64,000 nucleotides of DNA from Botryotinia globosa (lineage: Eukaryota; Ascomycota; Leotiomycetes; Helotiales; Sclerotiniaceae). The notes under the pieces are model-generated. The model saw only the letters and a list, made by a program, of their open reading frames with translations. It did not search any database and was not told the DNA's origin. This document shows positions 1 through 11,700 of the stretch, in pieces; positions within the stretch are counted from its first letter, which is position 1, and each line of letters begins with the position of its first letter. The position numbers and the translations under genes were made by a program. The stretch is from the NCBI GenBank assembly GCA_014898425.1, contig RCSZ01000002.1, positions 2,976,001 to 3,040,000 on the forward strand, read 5' to 3'.

Positions 1-141
1 GCCATCCAGAGCAAAATTCGCTGTCATAAAAAACTTTGCCTTGTGCTTCTGAGCCAAATCCTCCTTCTTCTGAACATCTAATGCTTCAGCGGTACCGATC
101 ACCGTCGGTATAGCATTTACCAACATCAAAAATAATGCCAT
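1..141 (-). CDS. Partial ORF, unknown small fungal protein (5' part only)
   Basis: The minus strand is open from an ATG at 141 to the window edge (47 codons). The peptide contains the strings LVNAIPTVIGTAEALDVQKK and KAKFFMTANFALDG. The pattern (short lead, IGT-EA-VQKKED, then KAKF) recalls a widespread fungal family of short uncharacterised proteins, but I cannot name it. The frame stays open a little upstream of this ATG to a stop near 190, without another ATG, so a 5' exon upstream is possible. The gene continues beyond the left edge. Confidence 0.4.
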   Translation of the reverse strand, partial: MALFLMLVNAIPTVIGTAEALDVQKKEDLAQKHKAKFFMTANFALDG

Positions 142-1160
142 CTCGTGATTCTCATCTGACTTGTTGTCCTCAAGGTTGAACGTTATCGTAAAATTGTATT
201 ATCGTAGTATTGTATGTATGGTATGTCTTGTGGAAGTGGAAGTGGATACTGGAACAGTGTATAATTAATTGAATTCGGTGTTAGAAAGGTGCTGTGGGGA
301 CGGAAGATGTCGATTTAGTTGTTCACCAGCCACAACTTATCTCTTCAAATCCCATGTCTAATGCTGAATTAGCCCCCCACCGTTTCAGTTGAAAATGATA
401 TCATGCGGATGAAGTCATGAAACCCGAAAGTATTACTTGTGCTAGCCTCGTAGAGGTAGCTTTTTTGACATTTTGAAGAACAAGGTATTAGTGGCTAGTG
501 GCTTACTTCTTGTATGGATAGGCTGTACAGGTACTGGTAATGTATAAGTTTTCATACCCAAAAGGCCCTGAAAACTTTAGGAGACAACAGGAAACATTGT
601 ATTATTTACCATGGTTCTTGTTCGAGTACCATTTAGCCTTGATTTATGAGAAATGTGCGCCTCTAGACTCGGAGGTTCGAATTGGTGGACGGATGGACTC
701 GACCTTTTTGGTAGAAGTAGCAGCCCTGTAGCTTTCCATGACCCACATGCACACGTTGGTTTGTCAAAGCCCACATTTATCACCAAAATCCTTGCCATAA
801 ATCATCTAATCCAGGATTCTTGGCCTCCATTATGTCCAAAAACATAATAACCCGCTGTAGCTTACACCTCCTACAAGGATAAAAATGAAGGCAGCGGTTA
901 TGTCATAGTTGAGTTGTTTGAAAGCTTGCTCCATAGAATTGGCATGAATTTCCAAGTTTACATTTTTTGGCTTTCATATAAGACAAATCTACAACGGTGC
1001 TAAGTGAGATTCCTCCCCATATCTGATTTTGAAAGAATTTCTTGAGTTTGTATTTTTGACTCTTAGCTATATACCCTTCTCCTCGCGTACACGGGGTTTC
1101 CTCATCTTCTAAATCCTTCATTACATCACCTAAATACATCCCATAAATCCACAAGCCAAT
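142..1160. other. Intergenic, divergent promoter region
   Basis: No convincing gene. Short ORFs at 540-847 overlap each other on both strands and have no family-like pattern. The stretch lies between a minus-strand gene start and a plus-strand gene start, so it should hold both promoters. Confidence 0.5.
1067..1074 (+). promoter_or_regulatory. TATA-like box of the 235-aa protein gene
   Basis: CTATATAC lies about 90 bases before the ATG at 1161 and is followed by a pyrimidine-rich stretch. A near-identical CTATATACC precedes the next gene of the group (4028). Position and sequence are seen; function is inferred. Confidence 0.3.
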
Positions 1161-2007
1161 ATGCCGCCAAAGGAGAGTACACCCATTGGTGGTAAAAAGG
1201 GAGCGCCAACTCCTGATGCCACCCCTGACAGAGACAACGAAGAAAACGAGCAAGTAGAGCAAGAAGAGGAGGCTCAAGATGAGGAACAAAATGAGGATGG
1301 AGAAGAGGAACAGGATGAGGAAGAACAAGAAGGCACGGAGCAGAAGGCACAGGCATCAGTAGAAGACGACAATGAAGGAGCAGAAACTGGTGCCGAGGCC
1401 ACTGCTGACGAGAATGAAGGCGGCGAAGAAGCTCAAGACGAAGAGCCTGAAAAGGAAGTAGAAGAGAGCGAGGATACTGCCGTTCACAACGAACCTGAAC
1501 CTGAACCTGAGCCAGAAAAGAAGAAGAAGAAGCATCGCCGTCGTAAGGTCAAGGAGCCTGAACCAGAAGAAGAGGAGGAGGAGGAGGAAGCTCCTGCACG
1601 CAAACCCCGTCGTAAGAGGAGAGATCGTCCTCAATTCCTTGAACAAGATGGTGGAAACGATTATAAGCAACAAATGCAAATGATGCAACAACAACACGAA
1701 CAGCAAATGCAAATGATGCAAATGCAACAGCAACAGCAACAAGGTGGTGGCGCAGCGAAAGATCAAGGGAAGCAACCTTTGAAGTTGAGATTAGACGTCA
1801 ATCTCGAAATTGAGATTGAGTTGAAAGCCAAGATTCATGGTGATTTGACATTGGCATTGTTGTACGTTCTATCACATTCCCACTTGCCCTTTTCCATACA
1901 CATTTCATATGTAGTCTTCAAACCTCTTCAGTGTAAATGTCGAGAACAAGTACCTCTCAATACAATTTACGAGCTCGGTCGAGCTGATTATTTTCAACAG
2001 GTCTTAA
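1161..2007 (+). CDS. Acidic/basic low-complexity protein with conserved-looking C-terminal tail (235 aa, 2 exons)
   Basis: Exons 1161-1861 and 2001-2007. The donor GTACGT and a GCTGAT branch point with the acceptor TTTTCAACAG support the intron. The second exon adds only the end of one codon, one Ser and a stop. Residues 20-115 are Glu/Asp-rich. Two basic clusters follow (about 120-131 and 147-156, resembling nuclear localisation signals), separated by a poly-Glu run. A Gln/Met-rich stretch covers 169-195. The last 30 residues (LKLRLDVNLEIEIELKAKI, then HGDLTLALL) alternate polar and hydrophobic positions like beta strands, a motif I recall at the C-terminus of many fungal uncharacterised proteins. 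The body is probably disordered. No enzyme motif is visible. It shares strand, spacing and composition with the genes at 4175 and 8709. Function unknown. Confidence 0.72.
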
Positions 2008-4174
2008 ACGAAAAATTATCCATTCTAACATCTGTCGTGTTGCTTAGTTCTGGATAGATTGGAGAAAATCTTTGCTAGAGGCAATTGGATTGTATCGTGC
2101 GTGACATGGAGAGACTTTCACATATTTCTTTGGTGTTACTGTATCTATTCATGATATGGGTTGCGGTGCTTTGGGTGTGGTGGGGTTCGGGATATTTGGA
2201 TGATAATGAATGGCATTGTACTTTTAGATTTAATGATCAAAAATCTTGGATGTGGAAATTCTATGAGACGCTTCTATTGACATTTGAATTACCGTAAATT
2301 TATATGTAATATTAAAATCGAATAATTTCCACGGTAATTGTACGTTTAGGTTGTTAAATTTAGCATTTACGTTAAGAATCATCTATGGATGTTGCAGAAA
2401 TACCTACTGATAACATTATCCGATAGGAATTGAAAAATTGTTATCAGATAGCGCTCCATAAGCCCCAAACCATCCGAACCTTCAGTGATCATCTAGCCTG
2501 TATCGTAATCACAATAGCGGACACTAGCCTAACGGCACACTACCGAGCACACCCACCTCGTTTCCACGAGTCCCTCTAAATTAGTGCTGCTGTCAAAACT
2601 ACTTGAGTCATGTCTCAAAGAATCTTGGCAGTAAATTTGAAAGCAATCTCAATTTTTTAGTATCAAACTTACGGAATTGGTTGCTTTGCCGTCCATCTAT
2701 CTCTAGTTGGAAACTATCACGATTCACGAACCATCACTTTATCCACGTAATTCAAGAATGAAGTGTAATTAGAAGCTTCTACGCACCATGTCAATTTCAC
2801 ACAACGAAGGAATCGCTAGACTTTTCTTTTTTTCCCCCGCCCTCGGCGTTAGATTCTTAGTATCTCGTGATTTTGTGACTTGCAGATTGTGTTTCCTACC
2901 AACATAAGCAAGCAACTTAGGTAAAATGAAGCAAATTAGTTGGCATATATCCGGATTGGAAAATTGATACCGCTGGACCCTGTCGAATTTCCAACTTTTC
3001 TACTTTCATCTTGGGAACCATGGCTAATTGCTTCTTCGTATTGCCAACTTATTCCCTCTGTTTGTAGGTTGTAGCACTGCACAACGCCCAGAACGTGAAC
3101 ATGAGACCTTGAACGCTTTGTATCATGTTACTCAAATGCAAGAATCCTTTGTGCATAGAAGATCTCTCCGGACGACTTGCATTTCAAAACTTTGTCGCTT
3201 CCAGCATGGTATCGGATTATCAAATAGCATTCGAAAAACTTCAGAGCAAATATCTCCGAATTTATTGTCCGTTCCACGTGAAACAATTAGACGATTGGCG
3301 CTGCACTAAAATAAGAATGGAACGACTGGGACGACAAGTTGGTTTTTCTAGCTTCATCTTTTCACGTGCAGCTAATCATGAAATGTGGCTGGTGAGTGCA
3401 AGTATTGCCGGAGACTTCTATCCTTGCTAGTTCGACATGAAGAAAATCGTAAGCCTACATCATGTGTCAAATCTCGATGGAACATCAAAATCATCAAAGT
3501 GTCAAATATGCATTGAAATGTATTATTGCTTTGTCGAATTTCCTCCGAGACAATGAAACACTTATGATTCCTGCCTAGGTGGGTATCTTCGGTTGATTCG
3601 CAATTTGTCTCGTCCATCGGACACTTTTATACCAACGACAAATCGAAAAGGGATCGACGATTTCTAGGAAATCACAACAAGGCTTGAAACGATACCTGTA
3701 GAATTGCTCCTATTTGCTATTGTGGCGTGTAAGCTGAAGGATCAGGTCCAATTAACTTCCTTGACCTGCAAGGTTGCATGTAAATGATGCAAGTTGCTAT
3801 AGCTATCCACTCTGGGGCCAATCTTCCTTGTTCTACTCTGGGGAAGCCTGTAAGCTCTTGCAAAGTTGACGCAATGATGTATTCCAATCAGAACTTGGGT
3901 CATAGTTGGTCCCAGCCTTGGTTTTCGGGACACCTTGGAGACAGTGAGATCATTCTTTGCACATCTAATTACTAAGATGAACACAGCATTCAACTTTAGT
4001 GTCATAAACTGTTACACTACTGAAGCCTCTATATACCTGTGAAAGGTATCCGTCAAACTGTCTCCTCACTTTATTGTTCGTTATCAGTGGACGCTTTTAG
4101 TCAAGCAACGCACATCTCGCTACAATCCAGATTCCATTCAATTCACATCATCTACAACCGCAAAAATCGCAGAA
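2008..4174. other. Intergenic, about 2.2 kb, no supported gene
   Basis: A 70-codon ORF at 2085-2297 is rich in Trp and hydrophobic residues and probably lies in the 3' UTR of the upstream gene. Overlapping ORFs at 3028-3430 lack any recognisable motif. The right end holds the promoter of the LEA-like gene at 4175. Confidence 0.45.
4028..4036 (+). promoter_or_regulatory. TATA-like box of the 800-aa LEA-like gene
   Basis: CTATATACC lies about 140 bases before the ATG at 4175. The leader between them is pyrimidine-rich then A/C-rich, as is usual for well-expressed fungal genes. Function is inferred. Confidence 0.3.
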
Positions 4175-6780
4175 ATGGCAGACACACAAGAAGCTCCTAA
4201 GAAAGTCATGAAGAAGTCTAACAAAACTCCAATCAAGAAGAAGCCTTCGACTCCTAAAGCAGATACCTCTTCAGTACCTAGTGAAAAGCCATCGGTTCCA
4301 AACACACCAACTGTCCCAAAAGATACCAGCGATGTAACGAAATCCGCAAAGCAGGGCTCCACCACCAAAGTAAGTTTCCTGCTCTGGCTTATATGCCTTC
4401 TTTCGCCGACCGTTATCCTCCTCTTTGTTTCCGGACAAAATTCCTGGCCTTCACCTCTGGTTCCACCCAAAGGAGGACCTTGTCAAAGGGATGAGGAGGA
4501 AAGCAAGAGGAAAAAAGAAAGACTGAAAGAATATTCAATTCAAGTCAGAAGGCTAACATTAAAACAACGTAGGCCAAGAAATTCGCACCTAAATTACCGG
4601 CAACACCACCAGCTGACAAAAATATACCACACCCTGAAGTGACATCTCCTTCGCCAGCGCCAAAGTCCCAAGGCAAGCCAAAGATCAAGAAAGTCAAAAA
4701 GCCAATCGAAAAATCTGAGCCAGTTCCTGAGCCGGAGGAACAAGAGAAAGACGGCGAACAAGACGATAACGACGAATCTGAGAAGGAGGAGCACCAGGCC
4801 GAGAAGCCAAAATCTAAGCCAAAGAAATTTTCAAAGGCTAAGAAATCTGAGCCTGAGCACCAACCTGAGCAAGACGAGCCAGATAATGACGAGGAAGCAG
4901 ACAACGAGCCTGAACAGGAAGCAGAGTCCGTTGAGCCTGAGCCAAAGAAGGAGGCCCCTCGACCAAAGAAGTTTTCGAAGACCAAGAAACCCGAACCAAA
5001 GCCAGAGCCTGAAAAGCAAGATCAGGAATCTGAAGCCGAGGCTGAAGATGAGCAGGAAGAGGCAGAGAAGGTAGAACAAAAGGAGGAAGCGCCTCGACCA
5101 AAGAAATTTTCAAAGACCAAGAAGTCTCAACCTAAGCCAGAACCCCAAGATCAAAACGAAGAATCCGAGGGTGAGGCTGAACAAGCAGAATCAATCAAGG
5201 CAGACAAGAAGGAGGAACATGATGAAGGCATCGAAATGGCAGATGGTGAGGAAGACGGGGAAGATAATGAAGACGAAGCCGAAAATGAAGGTGAAGTAGA
5301 TGACGATTCCGATGTTCAAGATGACGAGGAACAAGATGTCAGTGAAGAAGACGAGGATGAAGAAGAGGGAGATGATCAAGATGAGGAAAATGATGAGGAA
5401 GAAGAGGAAGAAAATGAATTGGCTGAAGCTATTCCCGATGTCCAACCGGATGTTATAACCTCAGCACCTCCTATCCCAGACGACTTCAAGGAAAGCATCG
5501 AGCCTCTCAAGTCAGTAACTAAGACTGAGCCTACTAAGGAAGCTACAAAGTCTGTCCAGGATGCGAAAAACTCGGTCCCTGAGCCTGCGAAGGAAGCTGC
5601 TAAACGACCAAAGAAATTCCTAAGCAAGGCTTCCAAGGCCGCCCAAAAAGCCCAAGGCCAAGTTAATGGTGTTGCGGATGACAGCTCTAAGAAAGCTCAA
5701 GACACTGTCGATAGTGCCCCTGGTGCTGATCAAGTTAAGGATACTGCGTCCGGCGCAACCGACAAGGCCAAAGATGTTGGAGATGAAGCATCTAAAGCAT
5801 CCAAGAGAGGAGCTGATAAAGTCAAAGGGACTACTGAACAAGTTCCAGAAGCTGATCAAGCTACCAACGCTGTTGATGATGCAACTTCAAAAGCTCAAGA
5901 TGCTGGATCGAAGGCAAAGGATAATACTGAAAACGCTACCAGTAAGGTCAAAAATGCTACACAAGAAAAAACTGGTGACGCATCCAAGCTCGGTAAAGAT
6001 GCTGGTGACAAGGTCAATGGAGCTACAAGTGACTTGAAGGACAAAGCCTCGAATGCCACCGATGATGTCCAGGGTAAAGTCAATGATACCAAGTCACAAG
6101 TCAATGGAGTCGCCGGCGATGCCAAAGACAAAGTTGGAAGTGCCAAAGATGATGTGCAAAAAAAACTTGGCGATGCTAAAGATACTGCTGGAGAGAAGCT
6201 CAATGGTGTTAAGGGCTCAACTGATGATGTTAAGGGTGATTTACCATCTACAGACGATGCTCAGAAAACTTTGGGTGAACATAGCGAGAAAGCTAAGGGT
6301 GCATTGGGAGGAATCCCTGGTACTGATAAAGCTACCGATGCTGTGAATGGAGTCAAGGACCAAGCTGAGAGCGCAACAGAAAGTGCCAAGGACTTTCAAG
6401 TTAACATTCCAAACATCAATGACATTGTCGGTAAGAGTATATCTGTTATCAAAGACGGATACCTCTTTGATGACCAAGGAAATGTTATTGGACAAGCTAC
6501 TTCCAACTTTTCAGGCAAGGCAATTGGTTCTTTCAAATCTAAGGAATTGGAGGCCAGAGCAACACAACAAGTCCAATCTATTGGCAACATTGAGAAACCA
6601 AACCTCGATGGACCAACATCTGGAGATCTAGGATCTCTGGCCAGCAAATCAGGGCAAAACGCAGATGATGGTGCTGCAGGTAGTCCAAGTGAAATTTTCT
6701 TGGATGTCAAGAGTACAAACGAGGGGATTAGTCTGCAAATCAGAATTCCCACTGCGTTTATGATGAGACCTGGTAATTAG
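4175..6780 (+). CDS. Acidic LEA-like protein with one DUF3659-type unit (800 aa, 2 exons)
   Basis: Exons 4175-4369 and 4573-6780. The donor GTAAGT, a GGCTAACA branch and the acceptor ACGTAG define a 203-nt phase-0 intron. Residues 1-65 are Lys/Ser/Thr-rich. A short motif KKF(S/A/L) recurs at about 66, 149, 196, 242 and 411, mostly as RPKKFSKTKK, between Glu/Pro-rich spacers. Residues 262-352 are extremely acidic. About 420-675 is a run of LEA-like imperfect 11-mers of the KDK-A-DA-K-V-D type (amphipathic helix, disordered when hydrated). About 681-730 matches one DUF3659-type unit (VIKDGYLFDDQGNVIGQA). The tail at 771-800 (EIFLDVKSTNEGISLQIRIP) looks beta-rich, a design parallel to the tail of the gene at 1161. 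LEA-like proteins are thought to protect proteins and membranes during water stress; fungal relatives of this type have also been linked to septa or Woronin bodies. The role here is inference. Confidence 0.82.
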
Positions 6781-8708
6781 GGTCGGCGCTATGGTTATGG
6801 TAGGATAATATTTATTGGAATGGACGGATCTGCCAGGCCGGATGGTAATGAGTATGGATGGATGGGTATTTGGATGGTTTGGTTTGGTTTAGTTTTTTGA
6901 AGTTTATGTTTCATTGATGGTTTCAGCACACGGAATTTACGATTCAAAAGCCAGAGTTTTATTTCAGCGTCTAATATTTATGTATATGTAGCTCTAGTGT
7001 TTACTCAATACAATTTTTGTAATATTCGCGACTTGTTCTGATATTCTGATTTCACTTCTAAATTGTGACCTTGCTGGATACATGGACTCGACCTGATTCT
7101 CATTCAATGTACAAGATGATGGAAGTACGTACATTCTTTTCTATCCAGCAGGGTTTATTGTTACTGTATCCATATTTAAAAGCCTCTTTCCAATCTGGCC
7201 ATGAATAGCTGCATCTAGACTCTTGTAAGATCTTGCAAAAAGAACTATGCCGAGAAATCACGAGACCATAAACACAAGAACATGAAGCACGAAATACGCG
7301 TAAATTTGATATAACACGAGAGTCAAATTGTTCTAAGAAACAGGGCAATCATAAAGGAGAGAGGCATATGCAAAAGTCGCTCAACCAATCAATCACCCCA
7401 CGACCCATCAGCTAAATCTTGAATCTTCAAATTACACTCGAATATTTACCCATCCAAAAGGAATTCAAATGATGTAACCAACCAAAATAACCAAAAAAAT
7501 CATTTCCAGGCATAAATCCTGTTACCGAGTCTATAAAACAAGAACATTTGTCGCTTCGACCTGAAATGAAGGGGAAGCCTAACCGAGATGTCCCCACCAA
7601 TTTGCATGTGGCGAGTGCTTTGCGCGGCACGGCCCAACTAAACTCAGGCTAGTGATGTAATCTCCGCGATGTTAATTTATCGCACGCGTCTGTATGGTTA
7701 TAATCACGACGCACATTTTTGATAACAGGAAATATTCCTTGTAATGTGGCTAATGAAAGACGGAGCGATTAACCGTTTCGTGTCAGAATACTCGGTGGAT
7801 TCAGGGACTCGGATCCAATGGAGAAGTGGAGACACTCTGTCAAACCAAGAAAAGAAAAATTGTGGCTTGATGTTGGTGGCGCCTAAACTTTGAAGGAGAT
7901 GTCTCCTGCAGCGTGCCTTCCTCGTACTGTACGTACTCTATTGATTGGGATAGCACGGTCGAAGGATTGAGCACTCGGTTCCTGAGTACGCATTTTGGAT
8001 GGCCATTCGGGGCTAGAACTCACCGGGATAAAGAGCGTTCTATATCTTGGTTGAAAAACAGGGGAAAGCTTTGAGATATTGCATGCATCATTAGTTTGAT
8101 GTCATGTCGATTTGAGGAGAGACCCGTGGTTACGAATTTATGATCTTTTCAGGGTTGCCTTCTGACCATACCAAGAATAAAGCTTGTGGCCACTCTTTTA
8201 GCAAATCCATTGTCGATCAAAGGTAGTCTACCGATTCGCGATGCATCAGGAATTTCGAGCACAATGTCGCGGGGTGGTACAAAATAAGCTGACCAATGAT
8301 GAGCAAGTGACCACCTCCACTACATTACCATGGCGAATGCCATGACGCACATCGCCAGGAAAGATGCGGCCTTCCAGCTTTGAGGAATTTCAACATGGTG
8401 TGGCTCACCATCCTAGACATTTCAATCTATCAGCTTCAAGTGGCTGACGTATAGAGCCTGGAAGCTGATACTGTGCAGCATCATAGCTCCCAAGCTGTGA
8501 CGTACTTACATCATAGGCAAGCTATCCAAGCTCTTTTGCTTCCAAGTAAACCGGAAATTAGCAGTCTGGTATTCCAATACAAGAAGAGCTCACGGGTTCT
8601 GTACGAAGCCTATCTTTTTTTCTGTATGACCACTACTTTTGAAAAAACAGTACAATACTATAAACACAAATATTACTACAATTCACAAAGATACCCAAAC
8701 AACCGATA
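6781..8708. other. Intergenic, about 1.9 kb
   Basis: A 3' flank rich in GGATGG/GGTTT repeats (6790-6900) is followed by sequence without a supportable gene; the ORFs at 7100-7630 (minus) lack domain-like patterns. It should contain the terminator of the 800-aa gene and the promoter of the 1273-aa gene. Confidence 0.45.
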
Positions 8709-11700
8709 ATGACAGACACCGAAGAATCCCCAAAGCAAACTTTGAAAACTCCCAAGAGCTCATCCAAGACACCCAAAACACCCACCAAGACACCTGCAAA
8801 ATCACCTGCGCCAAAGAGTGTTAAGAAGAACGTTCCAAAAGCTCCATCCACACCCGAGCCAGTACAAACCCGCTCAGAACCTCCCGACTCTCCAGAAAGA
8901 ATGGCTCCATCAGCCATCTCAGACAATGAAGATCACCTCACCAATGGAGAGCAAGAGGAGTACGAGGAAGATGATGAAGGAACCGAGGAGAATGGTGTTG
9001 CCGAAGGAGAAGAAGAAGGAAGAGAAGAAGATGATGAGGAAGCCCCAGTAGGAGAAGAGGAAGAACTCACTGAGCGCGATCCAAATGAAGATTCCCGCAA
9101 TGTCGGAGAGGCCACAGACAAGGCTTCTCAAGCTTCTCATGCTTCAGATGAGAAGGAAGTTGATGGTGTCCGAGAAAAGGCCACCGAGGCAGGTGAAGAT
9201 GTCAAGGATAAGGCTTCTGAGACTGGCAAAGATACCAAAAAAACTACCAAATCCAAGGCTAGAGACGCTAAGGGAACCACGGAGTCTAAAGCCGGAGATG
9301 CTAAGGAAACCGCTGAGTCCAAGGCTGGAGATGTCAAGGACACTCTCGAATCCAAAGCTGGCGATGTAAAGGAAACTGCTGAGGATACTGGCAAAGAGGT
9401 CGGTGAAATCGCAGAAGATACTGAAGCTGCTGGAAAGGTCAACGAGAAGGGTGAAGTCATCGACGACGATGGAAATGTCATTGGCAAAGTCAATGAAACC
9501 GATATTGATGCATCCAAACTCAAGGACAGTATTGTCAATGAGGAAGGAGATGTCTTGGACAAAGAAGGCCAAATCATCGGATCTGCAGACCCAATTGATG
9601 ATGCCGAAGATGCCCTCGGAGAGGTTGCCGATGGTGCCAAGTCACCAGCTGACAGCGCAAAATCTGGTCTTGAAGGAGAGAAGGCAAATCTTCAAGATGC
9701 TGCCGACGGTGCCAAAGAACAAGTTAACGAGACTAAGTCTAAAGCCGAAGATGCTGTGTCGAAACCAGATGCCGATCCAGTCCAAGAGCCAATCATCCCA
9801 CAATCCAAACTCAAGGGTCCATTCGAGATCCAAGAGTCTGGTGAGATTCTCGATGCCGACAAAAAGGCAATTGGAAAACTCCAAGATGATGTCGATCTCA
9901 AATCTTTGGTCGGCAAGCAAGGTGTCAATGTCGATAATGAGGGCAACCTTGTTGGAGAGAATGGTACCATCATTGGAAAGGTTGATTTACTTCCAGTTGA
10001 TCAACTCCCCATTCCAGAAAGCGTTAGAGAGCGAATCATGAACGTTGGTGTCGCAGAAGGCGCTAGCCAGCTCGGAAGCAAGCTTGGCTCCAAGGTCGAA
10101 GGCTCCAAAGCTGATCTTGGTTCCAAGGCCGATCTTGATTCCAAGGCTGATCTCGGATCCCAGGTCCCAGAAGGCGAAGAAGTCAAGGAGGGCGCCAAGG
10201 GCGCCAAGGAAGGTGTTGAAGGCTCCGTCGAAGAAGGAAAGGAAGGTCTCAAGGGAGCGACTGACGAGGCCAAGGCCGATGTCGAAGGTGCTACTGATGA
10301 GGCCAAAAATACTGCTGAAGATGTCCAAGAGGAAGCCGAATCCGACATCCCACCTGTCTCCATTCTCGAGGGTCTCAAGGTCAACAAGTCCGGAAAGATT
10401 GTCGATAGAGATGGAAACCCAGTTGGTCAACTGGTTGAAGGTGATGCCAAGAAACTTGCTGGCAAGAAGTGCGACAAGGAGGGAAAGATCTACAACGATA
10501 CCGGTAAGGTTATTGGCCGTGCCGAACCTCTCCCAGAAAGGGAAGAGAATGGATCAGCACCATTTGAAGACTTCCCTGGTGCAATTGTTGAGAAATCTGG
10601 CAAGATCGTTTACGAGGGTCAAGTCATTGGTCAAGTCGTCGAGGGTGATGTCAAGAAGATGGTTGGCAAGACTGTCGATGAAGATGGTGACATCCTTGAC
10701 AAGAATGGCAATGTCATTGGAAAGGCAGAGCGTACCGAAGAAGAGCCAGAGCCAGAGCCAGAAGGACCAGATTACTCTGTCCTTTTCGACAAGAAGGTAA
10801 ACAAGCTCGGAAATGTCACTGATGATTCCGGTCGTGTCGTTGGTCGCATCATTCAAGGTGCTTTGAAGAACATGATCGGTCGTCGATGTGACAAGGACGG
10901 CGCTATCTGGGGTGACAGCGGAAAGAAGATTGGTCAAGCTGAGCCAATCCCAGAAGCAGAGAAGGAAGAACTCAAAGAGCCAGCACCATTTGAGGATTTC
11001 CCAGATGCCACTGTTGAGTCCAATGGCGATGTCGTTCACAACGGCGAAGTTATTGGCAAGGTCATTGAAGGTGATGCCAAGAAACTCAAGGGCAAGAAGG
11101 TTGACGCAGATGGAGATATTTTGTCTGCTAGCGGCAACGTTCTTGGTAAGGCTGAAAGATGGGAAGCCCCTGAAGCCGAACCAGAGCCAGAAGTCGACAA
11201 CTCTTCCTTGGCTGGAAAGCGTGTCAACAAAGCCGGTAACGTCGTCAACAAATCTGGCGAAATCTACGGTCGCGTTGTTGAAGGTGACATCAAGCAACTC
11301 GCTGGTAAAATGTGCGATAAGCAAGGTTTTGTCAGAAACGAGGGAGGAGATATCATTGGAAAGTGCGAGGTTGTTCCAGAAGGTGACCGTGAAGGTTTGA
11401 AGGAAGGTCCTTTCACAGACTTCGACGGTTGCACTGTCAACAAGGAAGGTAAAGTTGTTACCTCATCTGGAGAAGTCGTGGGTCGGTTGGTATCTGGCGA
11501 TGCCAATGTTCTCTTCGGTCGTGCTGTTGATGATGACGGCGAGATTGTTGACAAGAATGGTAACGTTCTTGGTAGAGCTGAGAGATGGAAAGAGGAGGAA
11601 GTCCAAAAGGATGTCAGCCCAATGGCTGGCCGCAAGGTTAACAAGGAGGGTAATGTTGTTGACGAGAACGGTGATATCATTGGTAAATTGACAACTGGTG

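Noticed and set aside
1356..1775. Hydrophobic Leu/Phe-rich minus-strand ORFs opposite the acidic protein genes (also under 4545-5445 and 8919-12000)
   Set aside because: They are antisense shadows: Glu/Lys codons (GAR, AAR) read in reverse give Leu, Phe and Ser.
2085..2297. 70-codon ORF with several Trp after the 235-aa gene
   Set aside because: It lies in the likely 3' UTR, has no family pattern, and the upstream frame ends cleanly at 2007 after splicing.
3028..3430. Overlapping plus-strand ORFs of about 95-100 codons
   Set aside because: Two frames compete over the same DNA, with no motif, no consistent splice signals and no coding-like bias.
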